Source of the DNA: Riptortus pedestris | Lineage: Eukaryota > Arthropoda > Insecta > Hemiptera > Alydidae | Length of the DNA: 64,000 nucleotides | Assembly (NCBI GenBank): GCA_019009955.1 | Contig: CM032228.1 | Span: 97,670,001-97,734,000 of the forward strand | Reading direction: 5' to 3' | In this document: piece by piece, positions 42,469 through 55,271 of the stretch | How the letters are laid out: the number at the start of each line of letters is the position of its first letter | How positions within the stretch are numbered: the first letter of the stretch is position 1 | The notes under the pieces: model-generated | Told to the model about the DNA's origin: nothing | What the model saw: the letters and a program-made list of their open reading frames with translations, nothing else | Databases searched by the model: none | Made by a program: the position numbers and the translations under genes

Positions 42469-42675
42469 GGGGGCTAAAGTTAGCCATGCGTTGGCTTTAA
42501 TCTGACATGGTAAACCTAGAGTGGCGAGTTCGATTCCCCCCTGGGCAATAGGAAGTTATTTAGTGACGAACAAATAAAATCCATAATCTCACTCTGGCTA
42601 GAAAAGAGTAGTATCCTGTAGGTAAAACGTTCCAATTAGCCATAGTAGCAAAAAGTTGACATCAATAAATAATTT
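42469..42675 (+). mobile_element. tRNA-derived SINE, full copy
   Basis: GGGGGCTAAAGTTAGCCATG, box B GAGTTCGATTCCCCCC, CTCTGGCTAGAAAAGAG, then AAAGTTGACATCAATAAAT. More diverged than the 4391 copy; no clear target duplication. Confidence 0.82.
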
Positions 42676-44549
42676 TTAAAAAAATTCCGATAAAAGCATA
42701 CTTTCAGGAGTTAAGATCTATAAACTCTACTCGAACTTGTTAAAACAATTAAAAAATATTCTTTGATTAAAAATAATATAAAGAACTTCATGTCTGAAAG
42801 ATGTTTTTATACACATCATGATTAATATCAAAAATGCTCAATTATATAATAAAACTACAAAATATTTGTAATAAATAAAAATAATTTATGATCAGGTACA
42901 TTGTTTCTTCAAAGTAGTTCATGTTTCTCGTCATTTGAAAGCATGTCATCATTAAATAAATTAGAATGCCAATAAATTAAAAGATGTATGTTTTATGTTT
43001 GGAGTGGTTAAAGATTGTAACGAAATTGATTATGTTTAATTATTAAATTGATAGGATTTATAAAATTTTAATATAAGATTTTACATAAGTATTTATGGAA
43101 TTGGATCTAATTTTATAACAAATGTATTATATCAGTATAATTACTATATATAAAGAGATTAATTTTTTTAATATAAGTAAATATATTATAGAAAATAATA
43201 ATATTTGACTTATTTTACTATGTTGTGTTAACATTTAATGAAAATTAACACATTTCATTTCAATAATACTCAGCGGAGACTGACTCTCGATTTTCATGGA
43301 ACGGAGATATTGCCGAAGGAAATTAAAGCATTTCGGTTAGATAAGGACTAAACAAAGATTCATATTATTTATCCTAAAGGGTAAAGCGTTACCTATATCA
43401 TATCATGTTATCACGTCCGTGGAAATCAATATATTTCAAGCCGCGTTGATGATAAGGGCAACTAATTATTAATAGACTTTGGCAGATCTTTGTGTTTTTT
43501 TTTGGGGGGGGAGTGAGTTAACTAAATTTATTAGCCTGGAAAAAACAAGAAACTTAGTAGTAATACCCTCTACAAATATAAATAAATGTACAGGGTATAA
43601 CGACTTTATTTCCAGATATACTGCCAGCACCCACAAATAATAAATTTAATGGAGCTTCATTTGATATCATTGGATATCATGCTGCGTTGACTGATTAGCT
43701 GTATTGCGTTAGTTTTAGCTGTATTAGGATATTCGTACATTTATTGTGTTCTTCAAGTTTTTCCTTATTATTATTATTTTTTAAAACTGAAATATACAAA
43801 CAGTTACAGTACTTCTCTGGGTCTTCGAAATAAACGTAAAATGGGATATACCGCTAGATTCGTGACCTAGAAACACAGGAATGAACTATTCTAGCTTATT
43901 CCCACAGCACAATTACAACTGTATTATGACTCTTGGGGTTCTCATTTATTTATTGAATTGCGTCCAGTGAGAGGAGTAAGGGCACCCTCCTTTTCGAAGA
44001 AGACCCTTTCACAGATAAAAATCATTTTAAATTAATTTATTTACTCTTCCTAGCAAGGTTAATCTTAAAAAGGTGAAAAAAACGACCGCTAGGCAACGTT
44101 TGTGAAAAGAATGAGCTAAAATGATACTAAGATGGTATTACTCCACTTCTTCCTTTTTTCTACCTCAGTAAGAAACTTATGTCCAATACACAGTGTAATG
44201 TAAGCTCCAGATGATAGAAGCGTATATGTGGGAATGGAGGTAGGTATACTGAAGGCGACAACTAAAAATAACTATCTTGTCATTCATGGAAAAAGAAATA
44301 CGTAAAGAGCAACTACTGCTGGACATTACTTTATCAGTAATATCCTGCAGTTATATGAAATTTTATAAAGCTTTTATATATAACTCTATAAAGTTATAAC
44401 GGGAGTAGTTAGGTATATGAAATTTTGCGGTCCGACGCATGATAAAGAGGATATTTTCATTTTACCTCTTCAATTAGATCCAACTCTCCGTAGTTCATTA
44501 AATAAGTTGATATTTAGTGTTACTTCACATCTTAAGTGTGTATATTCCA
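42676..44549. other. AT-rich intergenic sequence
   Basis: No genes recognised. 44100-44480 has weak Hine-B likeness (AGTAAGAAACTTATGTCCAA; TACTGAAGGCGACAACT) but is too diverged to delimit. Confidence 0.4.
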
Positions 44550-45152
44550 TGAGCTGGTAAATGATTCGATGATTAACTCATCTCATCATCTCTTCTCTAT
44601 TTCTCTCTTAATAAGAAGCCTATGTAAACAGGAATTGGGTAACCGGTAAATAACCTTCTTGAAATGGGGATTCACTGAGGAATAAATACTAAAATATGCG
44701 AATATCTCTAGTAATATTAGTGATACATAAAAAATAAGTAAAACAACAGTCATAGGAAAAGAATTTGCAACGAGGTTGTTTATATACAATATCCATCATA
44801 TACAAGAATCGTCTTATAATATTGGAGATATTTCGAATTTTCGAATCCCCTTCTCTAAACCTCCCTTATCGTCGTCTGATATTTTTCCCATTAATGAGCT
44901 TGATCTTTAGTTTTACAAAGACGTTTAATGGTATATATCGAGTTCTGTAACGATCAAACGTAAATTCCTATTGGCAGATTTTATATATACATGTAATTTT
45001 GGACATGACAAATTAATTTTTACTTGAGGGTTTTCAAAAGTAACCACAATTTCATCATCTCCGGGGTAGCATAGATTTAAAGAAATATTTCAAAACTTAT
45101 ATCATTAGCACAACCTCAGTAGCCTGTTCTCTCTTAGGGAAAATCTGTTAAA
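44550..45152 (-). mobile_element. Diverged Hine-B copy
   Basis: Body GGAGATATTTCGAATTTTCG, AATGAGCTTGATCTTTAG, TTCTGTAACGATCAAACG, a short TA core near 44985, then CATCTCCGGGGTAGCATAGA and the decayed end CTCTCTTAGGGAAAATCTGTTA. Confidence 0.68.
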
Positions 45153-45299
45153 GATCCATTGAAAAGAATAGAAGGTCTTTCAACTAGGAATAAGTCTTTT
45201 TGTGATATGTTAATTGCTTGTTTAAATGAGATGAGTCTGGATGAAATTACTTGAGGCGGGGAGAATATAAAGAACACCGTTACTTTTTGAGCAGAAGAA

Positions 45300-46260
45300 A
45301 AACATAAAAAGCTTGAGTTGAGTTCGTCAAGGTGATGGTTTGGTTTGTCTTGTATTTAACATAGCCCTTAGACAGCTGTGAGGTAATCAAGTATTCAGAC
45401 CTCAGACTCTTCTAAATAGACTTGCTCAGGAGCTTGGGGATTCAGTCAACGTGGACATTGTTGAAAGGATACTGGAGGCAGCCAGAAGGCTTTTGAAGAT
45501 TTAGTAGCATCACGTATTGGACTCGTCATAAATACTGAGAAAACAAAGTATATGGTTGTGAACCCAAAGCATGAGGGCCGAGAAGGTTTTGTACAGTTGT
45601 GTTCACACAGACTAGAAGTGATACGAGAATTTGTCTACTTAAGCTCCCAAGTGAATACCCGGAATGACATTGTGGTAAGAAGAGGACAGATTAGCAGCAT
45701 CCTGGCTAGTAATCGGTGTTATTTCGCTCTTTAAAAATAGCTCTGTTCTAAAAACCCGTTGAAGTCCACAAAGATGACAATATATAAATCATTGATTTGA
45801 CTTGTTTTAACATACGGCTCCGAAACCTGGACTTCGGCCTTACGGCTCTTACAAGGACTCCAGGAACTTTAACTGGCCAGGTTTGATGGAATATCCCGAG
45901 AAGAAATTATAGAAATAAATGTATGTGTTAACTAATATTGATGAAGGAGAGCACATTTTGAGCTAAAATACCTATACAAGGGTTTAGACGTGGTCCGCAT
46001 TCTTAAGCTTTCGCTGATACGAGGGGCAGGCAATGTTGCAAGGATGAATCCTGAACAAATCCCATCTAAAGTCCGGTTGGAGCGCATATTTGGAATTTAG
46101 GACGTGTTAGGCTGCGATGGGGAGATTGCGATATCGAAGCCTAGGTATACTCGGCATTCACAATTGGAAGGCAGCAGCACAAAACAGATGTAACTACTGC
46201 TGTCAATAATGGAGTAGGCTGTGGCTCGACGAAATTGGTCGTAGAGCCGGGGAAAAACTG
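45300..46260 (+). pseudogene. LINE reverse transcriptase relic (RT palm/thumb to C-terminus)
   Basis: Plus-strand pieces: QGDGLVCLVFNIAL near 45330, GLVINTEKTKYMVVNPKH near 45525, VIREFVYLSSQVNTRNDIV, then LTYGSETWTSALRLLQGL near 45810 and RFDGISREEIIEIN; later AGNVARMNPEQIPSKV near 46030. These are successive blocks of an RTE/CR1-like polymerase. Multiple stops and shifts. Confidence 0.75.
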
Positions 46261-46959
46261 TAATACTAAAAGAATACAATTAGACTAAAGAGCATTTATG
46301 TGTTGTTTCAGGGGCAACTATTATAGGATTATGACAAGTTTTCACGATATTTTCCACATTAAGTTACAGCTACGGTAGTTAGATCAGCAAGGAATTTCGT
46401 TCCACGTAGAAAAATATCTTGGACTCTCGGTTTTAAGGTCTGTCAATTGTGTTGATAAACTATGTCTCTCCCCCCCCCCTTCCCCTAGGTAATTTCCGTT
46501 CACATAAAATTTTTTTATTTTAAATCATCAGAATACCTGCTGTCTGAACCAGTTTGCGAATTTTCGAGGGCACTCTGGCCAGCTTCATTAGGCACTATAT
46601 TATATTTTATTTTTAAGGGCGCAGGTTCAAAAAGTATGAGTTGATGAGTAGAGACGGGCCACTGGAGCCGAAAGCCGGGATGCAATAATTTAAATCTTAC
46701 CCAGTGACAAAAAAAAAACAACAGAATTTTTTTATTTTATTCTTGCTCATCGATTAATCCTTTATTAGGTGAATTGGAGAGAGTAGGAGGATTGGGATAT
46801 CCTATTTTGAATTTTTATTTTATTTTTTCAGCCAGAGATTCTCTTTGCTATTTCTGGAACTTCTGGAAAAAATGACATCTTCCTAAATATCCAAAGGCAA
46901 TTCCCAAACATGATCGCTTAACTAGTCATTTACCAATCTTGTAGATCCATCAGAAAGAA
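46261..46959. other. Unassigned intergenic sequence
   Basis: No recognisable gene or repeat; short C-run near 46470. Confidence 0.35.
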
Positions 46960-47340
46960 AATGGAAAATATCAGAAATTAATTAGATAGACCGAGGCTGG
47001 TCCTCAGTGAATGAAACAAAGTCCTATGCTAAAGCGTTTAGGCATGCCTCCGTATTTAGTAGCTAAGATGAAAGCCTAGTAGAACAAATTGACGTAGCAA
47101 AGTCTAGAATTGGTGACAGCAACCAACCTTGCTTGATCCCAGCAGGCGGTCCAGAATACCTCTTCATATAAGAGGGAGAGATAGGAACATTATATATCGC
47201 CCTCAGAAAGTTTTGCAAACTAACAAAAAAAACCTCACTGAACTGATTGCTTATTGACCTCCTTTTAATTTATATCTGCTAGTACAATATTGAAGACGTC
47301 TTATGTGGTCTCACTTTCAGGAAGTCAATTTTCTCCAAAA
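46960..47340 (-). pseudogene. LINE reverse transcriptase fragment
   Basis: The minus strand reads SVSNQ-like sequence then NFLRAIYNVPISPSYMKRYS and GPPAGIKQGCLLSPILDF, the RT block around (R/K)QGCLLSPxLF. Stops interrupt it; only the central palm region remains. Confidence 0.7.
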
Positions 47341-47686
47341 TGCACACGAGGGATTACAAATCGTTATCCTTGACTCCTTGCTAAGTGGTTCGAATATTTT
47401 TACATACACACTCACAGAATGTGCAAAAAAATGGTTTTAATTCTTTAGTGTCTAGTATATAATTGCGAATGACATCCAACTCTATTTGAAAAAATTATTG
47501 AATTCTTTTTTCCTGATAGGTAAATGTTTTTGAACTTGGCATTTAAAATGCCTAGAATGCGATGATACCCTTAAATCCTTTAACTTCAATTCTTAAATTC
47601 TTTAACAATGAGAAATTTACTCTCATTGAGTCTTCTTTACAAGTATTTTAAAAATATTTTGAGTTCAGGGCCGCAAAAAACACGCC

Positions 47687-47687
<1 letters not shown>

Positions 47688-47726
<39 letters not shown>
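47688..47726. repeat. (CA)n microsatellite
   Basis: Run of CA dinucleotides, about 19 units. Confidence 0.9.
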
Positions 47727-47727
<1 letters not shown>

Positions 47728-48419
47728 CTGGAAATCAAATAATTCCCTTATTGCAAGATTTAATTGCTGTAAACACGGAAAAACATGAGTGCATCACCTA
47801 GGCTTAGTTATGAGAAGAGTTACTCGGTTGACAATCTCTCATTGTTCTCTATTAATGCTAGACGAATAGATCACACCCTTATCAGTTTTAAACGAATTCA
47901 GTTACGCTGAAGTCTCATGGCTATTATCAAAATAATTTAGTTGAACTAATTCTGTCAATGTTCGCACGACTACGGTAAAGCCGTTCTACTATTTCAAGCA
48001 GTTATGCACGTACTGTGTTTTAGAAAAGGCGCAGACCGTGACAGGACTGTGTTGTGGGCGTTGTAGCGTCGTGTGATATTTCCAATCAGGAACTAAAGGA
48101 AAAAACGTAAATAGAACTAATAAGCCGTCCAGGGGGAATTTGTGTTATTTTCAATTTTGTTATAATTATTCGATACATTTAAAAAAAAAAAAACACTTTA
48201 AAATAAAAAAAAAGTAGAGGCAATATATGAATATTTTTTCATTTATTTTTTAATTATTTTATAAATAACAACTTTTATGTATAAATACTCTTTGGTTTGC
48301 CAATTTCTATTTTAATTTAGAATGGAATAATTCTTTTTGTGATTTAAACCATTATTCTACAACGAATGGGATCAGAATAAGCACATATTCCCCCTATTCA
48401 TTTAATAATTAATAGAAAA

Positions 48420-48421
<2 letters not shown>
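47727..48421. other. Unassigned intergenic sequence
   Basis: A mildly GC-richer patch at 47990-48080 holds several CpGs; no gene recognised. Confidence 0.35.

Positions 48422-48471
<50 letters not shown>
48422..48471. repeat. (TA)n microsatellite
   Basis: TA run preceding a Hine-B second half, consistent with that element's core. Confidence 0.85.
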
Positions 48472-48474
<3 letters not shown>

Positions 48475-48529
48475 GAAATGTAAATAAGACGAAGTCTTGA
48501 ACACTTAACAAGAAACCAGCTTCGAACAA

Positions 48530-48923
48530 CTTCTAAATCGAACTGGCATTTACTGGACCGACCGTCACCAGAGAGGTGTTGAGGGGGGAATTTCGAAAAT
48601 TCGTCTTTTTTCCGTTATTAAGCGTCTAATTCAAAATTTGCATAGAACTAATCTTATTGAAAATGTAATTTTCTATAAATGTTGTTACCTTCATTTTTTC
48701 ATTATCTTGATTATTTGCATTTTTTAGATTTTGGCATTTAGTAAACCCCCACTCCTACTCACGTCATGTGAACAATAAGTTGGTATATTATGAAACACTA
48801 TATTTGAAGCTTAAATACGAAATATTGTTCTCATTGAACATTTACTTTTTGAGATAAACACTTTAACGTTACACACGTGGGAAACCTGCTTAGTTATCGC
48901 AGCCCCTGCTTGATGGACTTTTT
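48530..48923 (+). mobile_element. Hine-B second half
   Basis: GGTGTTGAGGGGGGAATTTC, TAACGTTACACACGTGGGAA ACCTGCTTAG and CGCAGCCCCTGCTTGATGGAC: body and 3' terminus. Confidence 0.72.
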
Positions 48924-49063
48924 ATATCATGAACATACTATCAATTTAAAGCTAGTGGTTTATTTCTTTAAGGATATTTCAAATAAGTTTTCTGATGGAT
49001 TTATTCACCATTAAGGAATTTTCTTAGTACTTAGTGAGGTAAAGGCATATTGTTAGCAAATTG

Positions 49064-49145
49064 CCCCAAGGGAAATCAGCTATTGAGCTCAAATGTCTAT
49101 CGATCCTACCTAGGAGATCACGAAAATGTGGTCCGTTCAAAACAT
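49064..49145 (+). mobile_element. Hine-B 5' fragment
   Basis: CCCCAAGGGAAATCAGCTAT, TGTCTATCGATCCTACCTAG, GGTCCGTTCAAAAC. Confidence 0.7.
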
Positions 49146-49147
49146 TC

Positions 49148-49246
49148 AAAACTTGCTAGAATTCCATAGTTGCCAAAGGAAAAATATTCGGTTTTAAACT
49201 AAATATATTTTAGTGCTTTCCTCCCAATTGAATGCATCAGGAAATG
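49148..49246. repeat. Left arm of a 2-kb-spaced inverted duplication
   Basis: AAACTTGCTAGAATTCCATA ... AAACTAAATATATTTTAGTG matches the reverse complement of 51127-51227 with a few gaps. Confidence 0.75.
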
Positions 49247-49257
49247 GATAGTCAAAT

Positions 49258-49361
49258 CAGCTATTGAGGTCGTACTCATGACGCAGTTTTCAACAAATGT
49301 CTTCAAGTGTCCATCGATCCTACCTTGGAGATCACGAAAATGAGGTCCGTTCAAAATGTTA

Positions 49362-49426
<65 letters not shown>

Positions 49427-49488
49427 CTGTTAACGCTCTAGCGGTCTTAATGTTTGATCGTTACTAAACTGCGTGACGGATTTTTTTA
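49258..49488 (+). mobile_element. Mini Hine-B with internal deletion
   Basis: 5' block CAGCTATTGAGGTCGTACTC ... GAGGTCCGTTCAAAATG, TA core 49372-49422, TTTGTCTGTTAACGCTCTAG, GATCGTTACTAAACT then directly GCGTGACGGATTTTT. Over 400 bp of body is missing while both termini remain. Confidence 0.72.
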
Positions 49489-51126
49489 ACACCTATTCAC
49501 CTATGAGTATGTATTGGCTGATGTTCTCTACATTTTTTCTATCCATGTGGTTTCAAAATTTTTTACATAATTTCTGGCTTTGACCTCGATTTCCACATCT
49601 TACGACTGAGGCTAATTGATAACTTGATATTAATATAAACTCAACAGTGGCAACATAATATTCCTTAGGGAGAAAAGGATAGGTAGGGGAGCCTTGAAAT
49701 TAAAAATAAAGATTCTTCGTCTCCTTAAACATTTTGGCAGAAACCAATGTTAAAGTTGTTTATTAGAGTTTTTATTTGGTAATATAGAATTTTATGCCTG
49801 CGTATCAACGCGAAATGAGGAAAACAAATTATAATCGACTTACCCGAATTAAATGATACTCGGTATGTGCTTTATGTGTAAATCTACTTTAGCCATAGAC
49901 TTTAGTAGTCTCTTGTTGAAGTGGAATGGAGGATATACGGAACACTCGTAAATTCGTATCCTTTTTGTTTTTAGGAAAGTATCCATAATGTATTTATAGG
50001 TTGCTGTGCTTGTTGTTAATTATACGTATCATATTTTTATTGTAAAAAAATAAATAAATATTATTCATGCTGAAGATGTAGTTTGAGTCAATAAACAACT
50101 TAAGATTAATGTAAATTGAACATTAAATGGTAGTGGATTCGTAATCATGTGTGGTAAGTGGAGGACACACTTGCAAATAAAATCCCTTGTTCTATCCATG
50201 TCCAATTACTCCATTTTTGTTTCTGCGGAAAAAATGTAAGTGCTTAATTTTACAATTTTAAAGAACTTATGTCAGCTTTTCATGTTAATATAGAAGATTC
50301 CAAGGAGTATTCTTACTTTTAGGATGGAACTAAAGAGAAGTTAAGCCTTGAACCAAATGAGCGTAAGGACCATTTAGATTCGATTTCTTCTAGAAAGCTT
50401 GTTTCACCGTTGGCTTTTATACGGTACCTGCTCTAGGAATTAGCCAATGCTGTTAAAGCATTCTTGTGAGTATGATTAGAAATTGACAATCATTCTCAAG
50501 CAATTATATTTTAATATCGAAATAATGGCTTATACACTTTTCAAGTAAATTAAATAATTTACTTTTTGTTTAAGTGCATACATATTAGACTTTTATGTCT
50601 GAGTTTCAAAATGAACATTATTAAGATTTACCATTCACTACTTAAACAAGTTAATTATGATAATAACCACAGGGAGTACCCCAACTGTCTTAATTTACGC
50701 CGAAGTTTTACTTCAACCTATTTTGGACCATGCTGTCACCAAACTCTCGTCTCCAAATTTAATTAAGATTTTATGGTTTACATTAAACTATACTATACTA
50801 TTCAGTATATTTGGGGTAATTTAACATTAACTTCTCTTTGCAGCAGTTCGTTGTTAAAGGGATTCTATTGGCCTTAAGGTACGGAATGCCTTATCTTACA
50901 TCTCACATAGTTTCTTAAACCTTTAATTAGATTTGGTGACAGAAGTTGAGACCGCTCTCAAAAGAGGCTTAACTAAATATATTGAGATTTCAACTGTCAA
51001 TTTCACAGAGAAAGTTTAGAAAATAATGCACGACTTTCTTGGAACATTCGGTAATAAATCATGAATGCTTGAAATTTTCTCATACCAAACCTTTAGCGTA
51101 AGACTCCGCCCCTGTCCTCTCAGAAG
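49489..51126. other. Unassigned intergenic sequence
   Basis: AT-rich with a weak Heli-A-like stretch near 49680-49900 (AAATTAAAAATAAAGATTCT; ACTCGGTATGTGCTTTATG). No genes. Confidence 0.4.
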
Positions 51127-51227
51127 AAGAATGAAATGGGATGTAAGCACTAAAATATATTTAGTTTTTAAACCGAATATTTATCGTTTGGCCTTAACTA
51201 TGGAATTCTAGCAAGTGTTGAATGGTG
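51127..51227. repeat. Right arm of the inverted duplication
   Basis: Reverse-complement partner of 49148-49246 (CACTAAAATATATTTAGTTT; CTATGGAATTCTAGCAAGTG). Confidence 0.75.
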
Positions 51228-51299
51228 TTTTATATTTATAATTATAAGCCCAATAGCTTTTTGTATTACAAACATTTTGGTAACTCATAGACCAATAAG

Positions 51300-51559
51300 A
51301 GTAAAGCTCGTCATGAAAGGGGTTATTAAACAAAGCAGATTTCCCACGAACTGGGGTGCTTAAAAATGTCCAAAATATCGTGATCAACAAGAGTGGCTAT
51401 GCAAGATTTATAGATCATCGAAAATATATTTCTGATTTTACATGCTACTCCATCTTGCCGAATTCAAGCTATTTACGAACGTAGTCTATAGTTTCATGAC
51501 TCTAAATATTGACTCAATAATAATAATATTAATAACTAAAAAATTGTGACCATTAGAGC

Positions 51560-51563
<4 letters not shown>
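51300..51563 (-). mobile_element. Diverged Hine-B second half
   Basis: GCTCGTCATGAAAGGGGTTA, AGCAGATTTCCCACGAACTG at left, and GTGACCATTAGAGCGTAACA at the microsatellite edge, the usual sequence next to the core. Confidence 0.6.
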
Positions 51564-51958
<395 letters not shown>

Positions 51959-52640
51959 TCATCTCACATTAGCTTTAAGCCAAAATATCAGGAATAGACT
52001 TATTAGAAGATTAAATTCGACCTATGGTTTCCAAGAGACAAGGAGTGGATGTGGGGTAGGGAAAAATGGATAACAGCCTGGGTATGTCAGCAGCATCAAC
52101 AGCATAAAACAGCTTAGGTTATGTAGGACTTTTTAATAACCTACTAGGTAGAACTACTGGATATCTTTTGAATGTATTGAAAAATAGCTATTTGAGGAAA
52201 ATTTTAATTGCTATGTAGCCTTACAGAGAGTCTACTAAAATGCTCAACCTTCGGTCCGTCTATGAGAGATTCCATCTTTGAATTGTTCAACCATGTTTAC
52301 TCCCTTATTAAATAATATCTAATGCACGTTTTGTTTTGCATTTTTATTTTATAAATTTAGTTACCTTCATTCAGAGGTCCCCCCCCCCAGTAGTTCTATA
52401 CATATTACTTATAGAAATATAAATGATATTGAAAAGTCATAAGTCATTAAAGGTATAAGCCTTTATAACTGGAAACTGGTTTTATCTCCAGAGCAAATGA
52501 CAAGACATTTTTTAAATTTCATTTTACTAAATAACATTAATGAAGTCATGATAAAATTCGATTTTGCCCAAATTATAAGAGTAAAATTAGTGAATGAAAA
52601 ATATAAAATTAAAAATAGAGATTTCTTAAATTTCGAAAAT
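51959..52640. other. Unassigned intergenic sequence
   Basis: AT-rich; no recognised feature. Confidence 0.35.
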
Positions 52641-52654
52641 TAAAATATAGTTAC

Positions 52655-52897
52655 TTCAAAGTAATAACGGAATTTATGAACTGCCTTCACTATGGACATT
52701 GTTATTTTGCATTCCTCGTGAGGCTGCTTTATGTTGCAAACTGTGGCATTAAAGACACGTGTGTCTTTAAAGCAGAGAGTAGTTTTATGAAAAGTGACAA
52801 GGTGGGCTTGTATAATAAACGCGATGGTTAGCAGGAGGGCTAAGGAATGCCGCCAGGCCCACCCCATAGTGTTACATAAGTGTAGTGTAATTTCTTC
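52655..52897 (-). CDS. Putative secreted-protein gene, signal-peptide exon
   Basis: ATG at 52867 gives MGWAWRHSLALLLTIAFIIQ, a convincing signal peptide, then HLVTFHKTTLCFKDTRVFNA and CNIKQPHEECKITMSIV to YYFE|GTAACT, a phase-0 donor at 52654. Upstream in the same exon are 30 nt after a CCGCGTAG acceptor. Base composition is richer in GC than its neighbours. Three cysteines in the mature part suggest a secreted, disulphide-bonded protein; a DUF1091/MD-2-like family is possible but weak. Downstream exons were not found in the window, so the gene may have a long intron or be a fragment. Confidence 0.5.
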
Positions 52898-52969
52898 CTA
52901 CGCGGTATAACACGGAAGAGTGAGATAGAAAGAGAGAGAATGATGGAGGGAGGGAGAGGGAACACTTAC

Positions 52970-53140
52970 CGGTAACGGCGGCGACTTGGTTGCAGTAAGG
53001 CTAGAAGTGCGAATAAGAGAATCAATGGACTCTGTCAGGTCAAAACAGTGTTCAGTGAAAGGTGACTTGCTACTGGACGCTGTTCGTGGCGAATGTGTAA
53101 TTGAGACTAAAACGCCATCAGAACTTATGGCTAAACCATT
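52970..53140 (-). other. Probable 5' exon of the secreted-protein gene
   Basis: Ends GTTACCG|GTAAGT at 52970; the 72-nt intron (52898-52969) is pyrimidine-rich and ends CGCGTAG. The region is CpG-containing (GGCGGCGACTTGG on plus). It also has an open frame (MNGLAISSDGVLVSI...) in phase with the next exon, but the signal peptide suggests translation starts at 52867, making this the 5' UTR. Confidence 0.45.
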
Positions 53141-53324
53141 CAAGTATCCTTCGCATCATTGTTAATTGCACGATTCAACCAAGCGTGAGATTTCAATTGA
53201 CGTTACGAGTCTAATCTAAAAAAAAGAACAAAAAAAAAGTTCTTATAAACCTGGCTGTAGTTCTCAAACATGCACACGCATTCATGTATACACACACACA
53301 CACACACATACGCATATATACGTA

Positions 53325-53396
53325 CAGGGTGTCCCATGGCCACGTGCCATCCCGTCCCCTTAAAATCGCCAATTGTATTAATAAAAAGCTGAGCCG

Positions 53397-53443
<47 letters not shown>

Positions 53444-53797
53444 ATCAGAATCCAGTCCTTTTCCCGTAGACATGTTTCAAACTTTTACAACTTTTATTTC
53501 GCATCACGTTTCAATAAAATGTGCCGTTTCTGAACTAAAGATTTGCACATTTTTACGCTTTCAATCTTTTTAGCGTTTTAGAATTTTATTTCCTACAAGA
53601 ATCCGTCATAAAAAGTATTGCATTCCATTGAAAATTCCAAACTTATGGTCGCTGGAGAAGTACTGGAGAAAGTTACGAGGCTGAGTATGGACTGAAAAGA
53701 TTCTTCAGAGGTCACAACTATGGCACACCTAGTTCAGCCTTTTATTAAACCAATTGGCGATTTTATGGGGGTGGCACCGGAACTTCAGACACCCTTT
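53325..53797 (+). mobile_element. CAGGGTGTCCC MITE, complete copy
   Basis: Left end TA|CAGGGTGTCCCATGGCCACG, right end ...CAGACACCCTTTG; the outer ~70 bp at each side are imperfect inverses (CTTAAAATCGCCAATTGTAT versus ACCAATTGGCGATTTTATG). A poly-T run of about 40 lies inside (53400-53439). (CA)n and (GT)n tracts flank it. Confidence 0.8.
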
Positions 53798-53799
53798 GT

Positions 53800-53800
<1 letters not shown>

Positions 53801-53850
<50 letters not shown>
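53801..53850. repeat. (GT)n microsatellite
   Basis: GT run of about 25 units directly after the MITE. Confidence 0.9.
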
Positions 53851-53855
<5 letters not shown>

Positions 53856-54084
53856 CTAAGTGCTTAACAGTCAGACAATCACTGGTCTCTTCAAATATCT
53901 TGAACCACTCAATGTGACGCTCTAGGTTCCTCAATTCATATTGAGTCATTGCTCTAGTCATCTTCCCTTACTTCTCAGACCCCATGGTCCACAATGCAGC
54001 ATTTATTGGACAAGCTATTAATTCCCATCGTAACAACTTGTCTACGGCCTATTTTGTCTCTATGAATAGAACAGATGAAATAGA

Positions 54085-54770
54085 AGAAAACTAAAAGTGA
54101 AGTTTGTTAACGGTTAAATCGGATGGTGGGAGGAAGGAGGTTTAGAGGGGACATATTCGAAATATCTTATTATACGTCAGGTCAAAACATTGTATGGAAC
54201 CAATGTTATTGAAAAATTAATTTCCTATAAAGTTGTTCTGTACGTTCTTTCAACCGATATTTGCATTTTTCAGTCTTCAGTAACCCCCACTCCTACTCAT
54301 GTCATATTAACTGAAAATTTTTATATCAGAAATAGCTTTACTGGAAGATCAAGTACCAAATTTTGTTTTCATTGAACTTTCACTGTGTGAGGTAGATGCA
54401 AATACGATGTGTGGTGACGTCATCATTTAAGATTTTACTTTCTTATCTGGAATATGAATAATTTATCTATACCATACTTGATATAATCTACTTTATTCAA
54501 CTTCAAATGTAATATTAATGGCTTATACTAGACGAGCAATAGGGAGGGATTCGAAGTCGTACCCAAAGATGTTATAGAACAAATCTTTTTAAACTATCAA
54601 CAATTTTTGTTCTGTATATTTATTTCGTAACTCAAATATTAATCGAGTAAATCGTCTTTGTTGCTTCCAGTCTTCAATAAACCCCCACTTCTACTCATCG
54701 GATTTTTACTTTGAAATGTAAACCATATGGTGAGATGAGATCAACAGTGTGTCTTACTTTGAGCAGCCTC
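54085..54770 (+). mobile_element. Hine-B dimeric subfamily, second copy
   Basis: GAAGTTTGTTAACGGTTAAA, body, GGTGACGTCATCATTTAAG at 54412, ATACCATACTTGATATAATC and the second unit (AATCTTTTTAAACTATCAAC; GATGAGATCAACAGTG). Ends are lost. Parallel to 30962-31803. Confidence 0.72.
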
Positions 54771-55239
54771 TCCGATTAGAACTTCGTTATAGTTGGAAAC
54801 CGATTCCTGAGACCGTTCTGCCTTTTGTAAATGCTTAGAACTAACTGCTTGCTGTTACTATTCCTCCCAAGGACCTGAAAGTGTTGACGAATATAAAGCT
54901 ATTTCACCAAATCGAAATGAGTCTCTCAAATTTTTCCATAAGTATTCTAAGCCAGTTTTCAAACTGTTTGTACAATATTTCAACCTGTGAGTCGTACATT
55001 TTCATTACTGTGTATATAAACTATCTGTGACCAGGTGGTTGAAAAGTATCAGAGACTCTTAAAACACTTTGCGAAATGTCTTTCTAAAACTTACACTATA
55101 ATGGAGATTTGGTACATATCATAAAGTTGTTTATGCAAACCATTCAGAATTTACCTTATCAATTTATTAGTTTTCTTAATTTTTCAACAGTCAAAATTTA
55201 TCGTTCTTTTCATATGTCTATTAAGACCCTTTATGTCAC
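54771..55239. other. Unassigned intergenic sequence
   Basis: No recognised feature. Confidence 0.35.
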
Positions 55240-55271
55240 GGCTACTGCATTCTGATGAAGACGAAAGTGTG

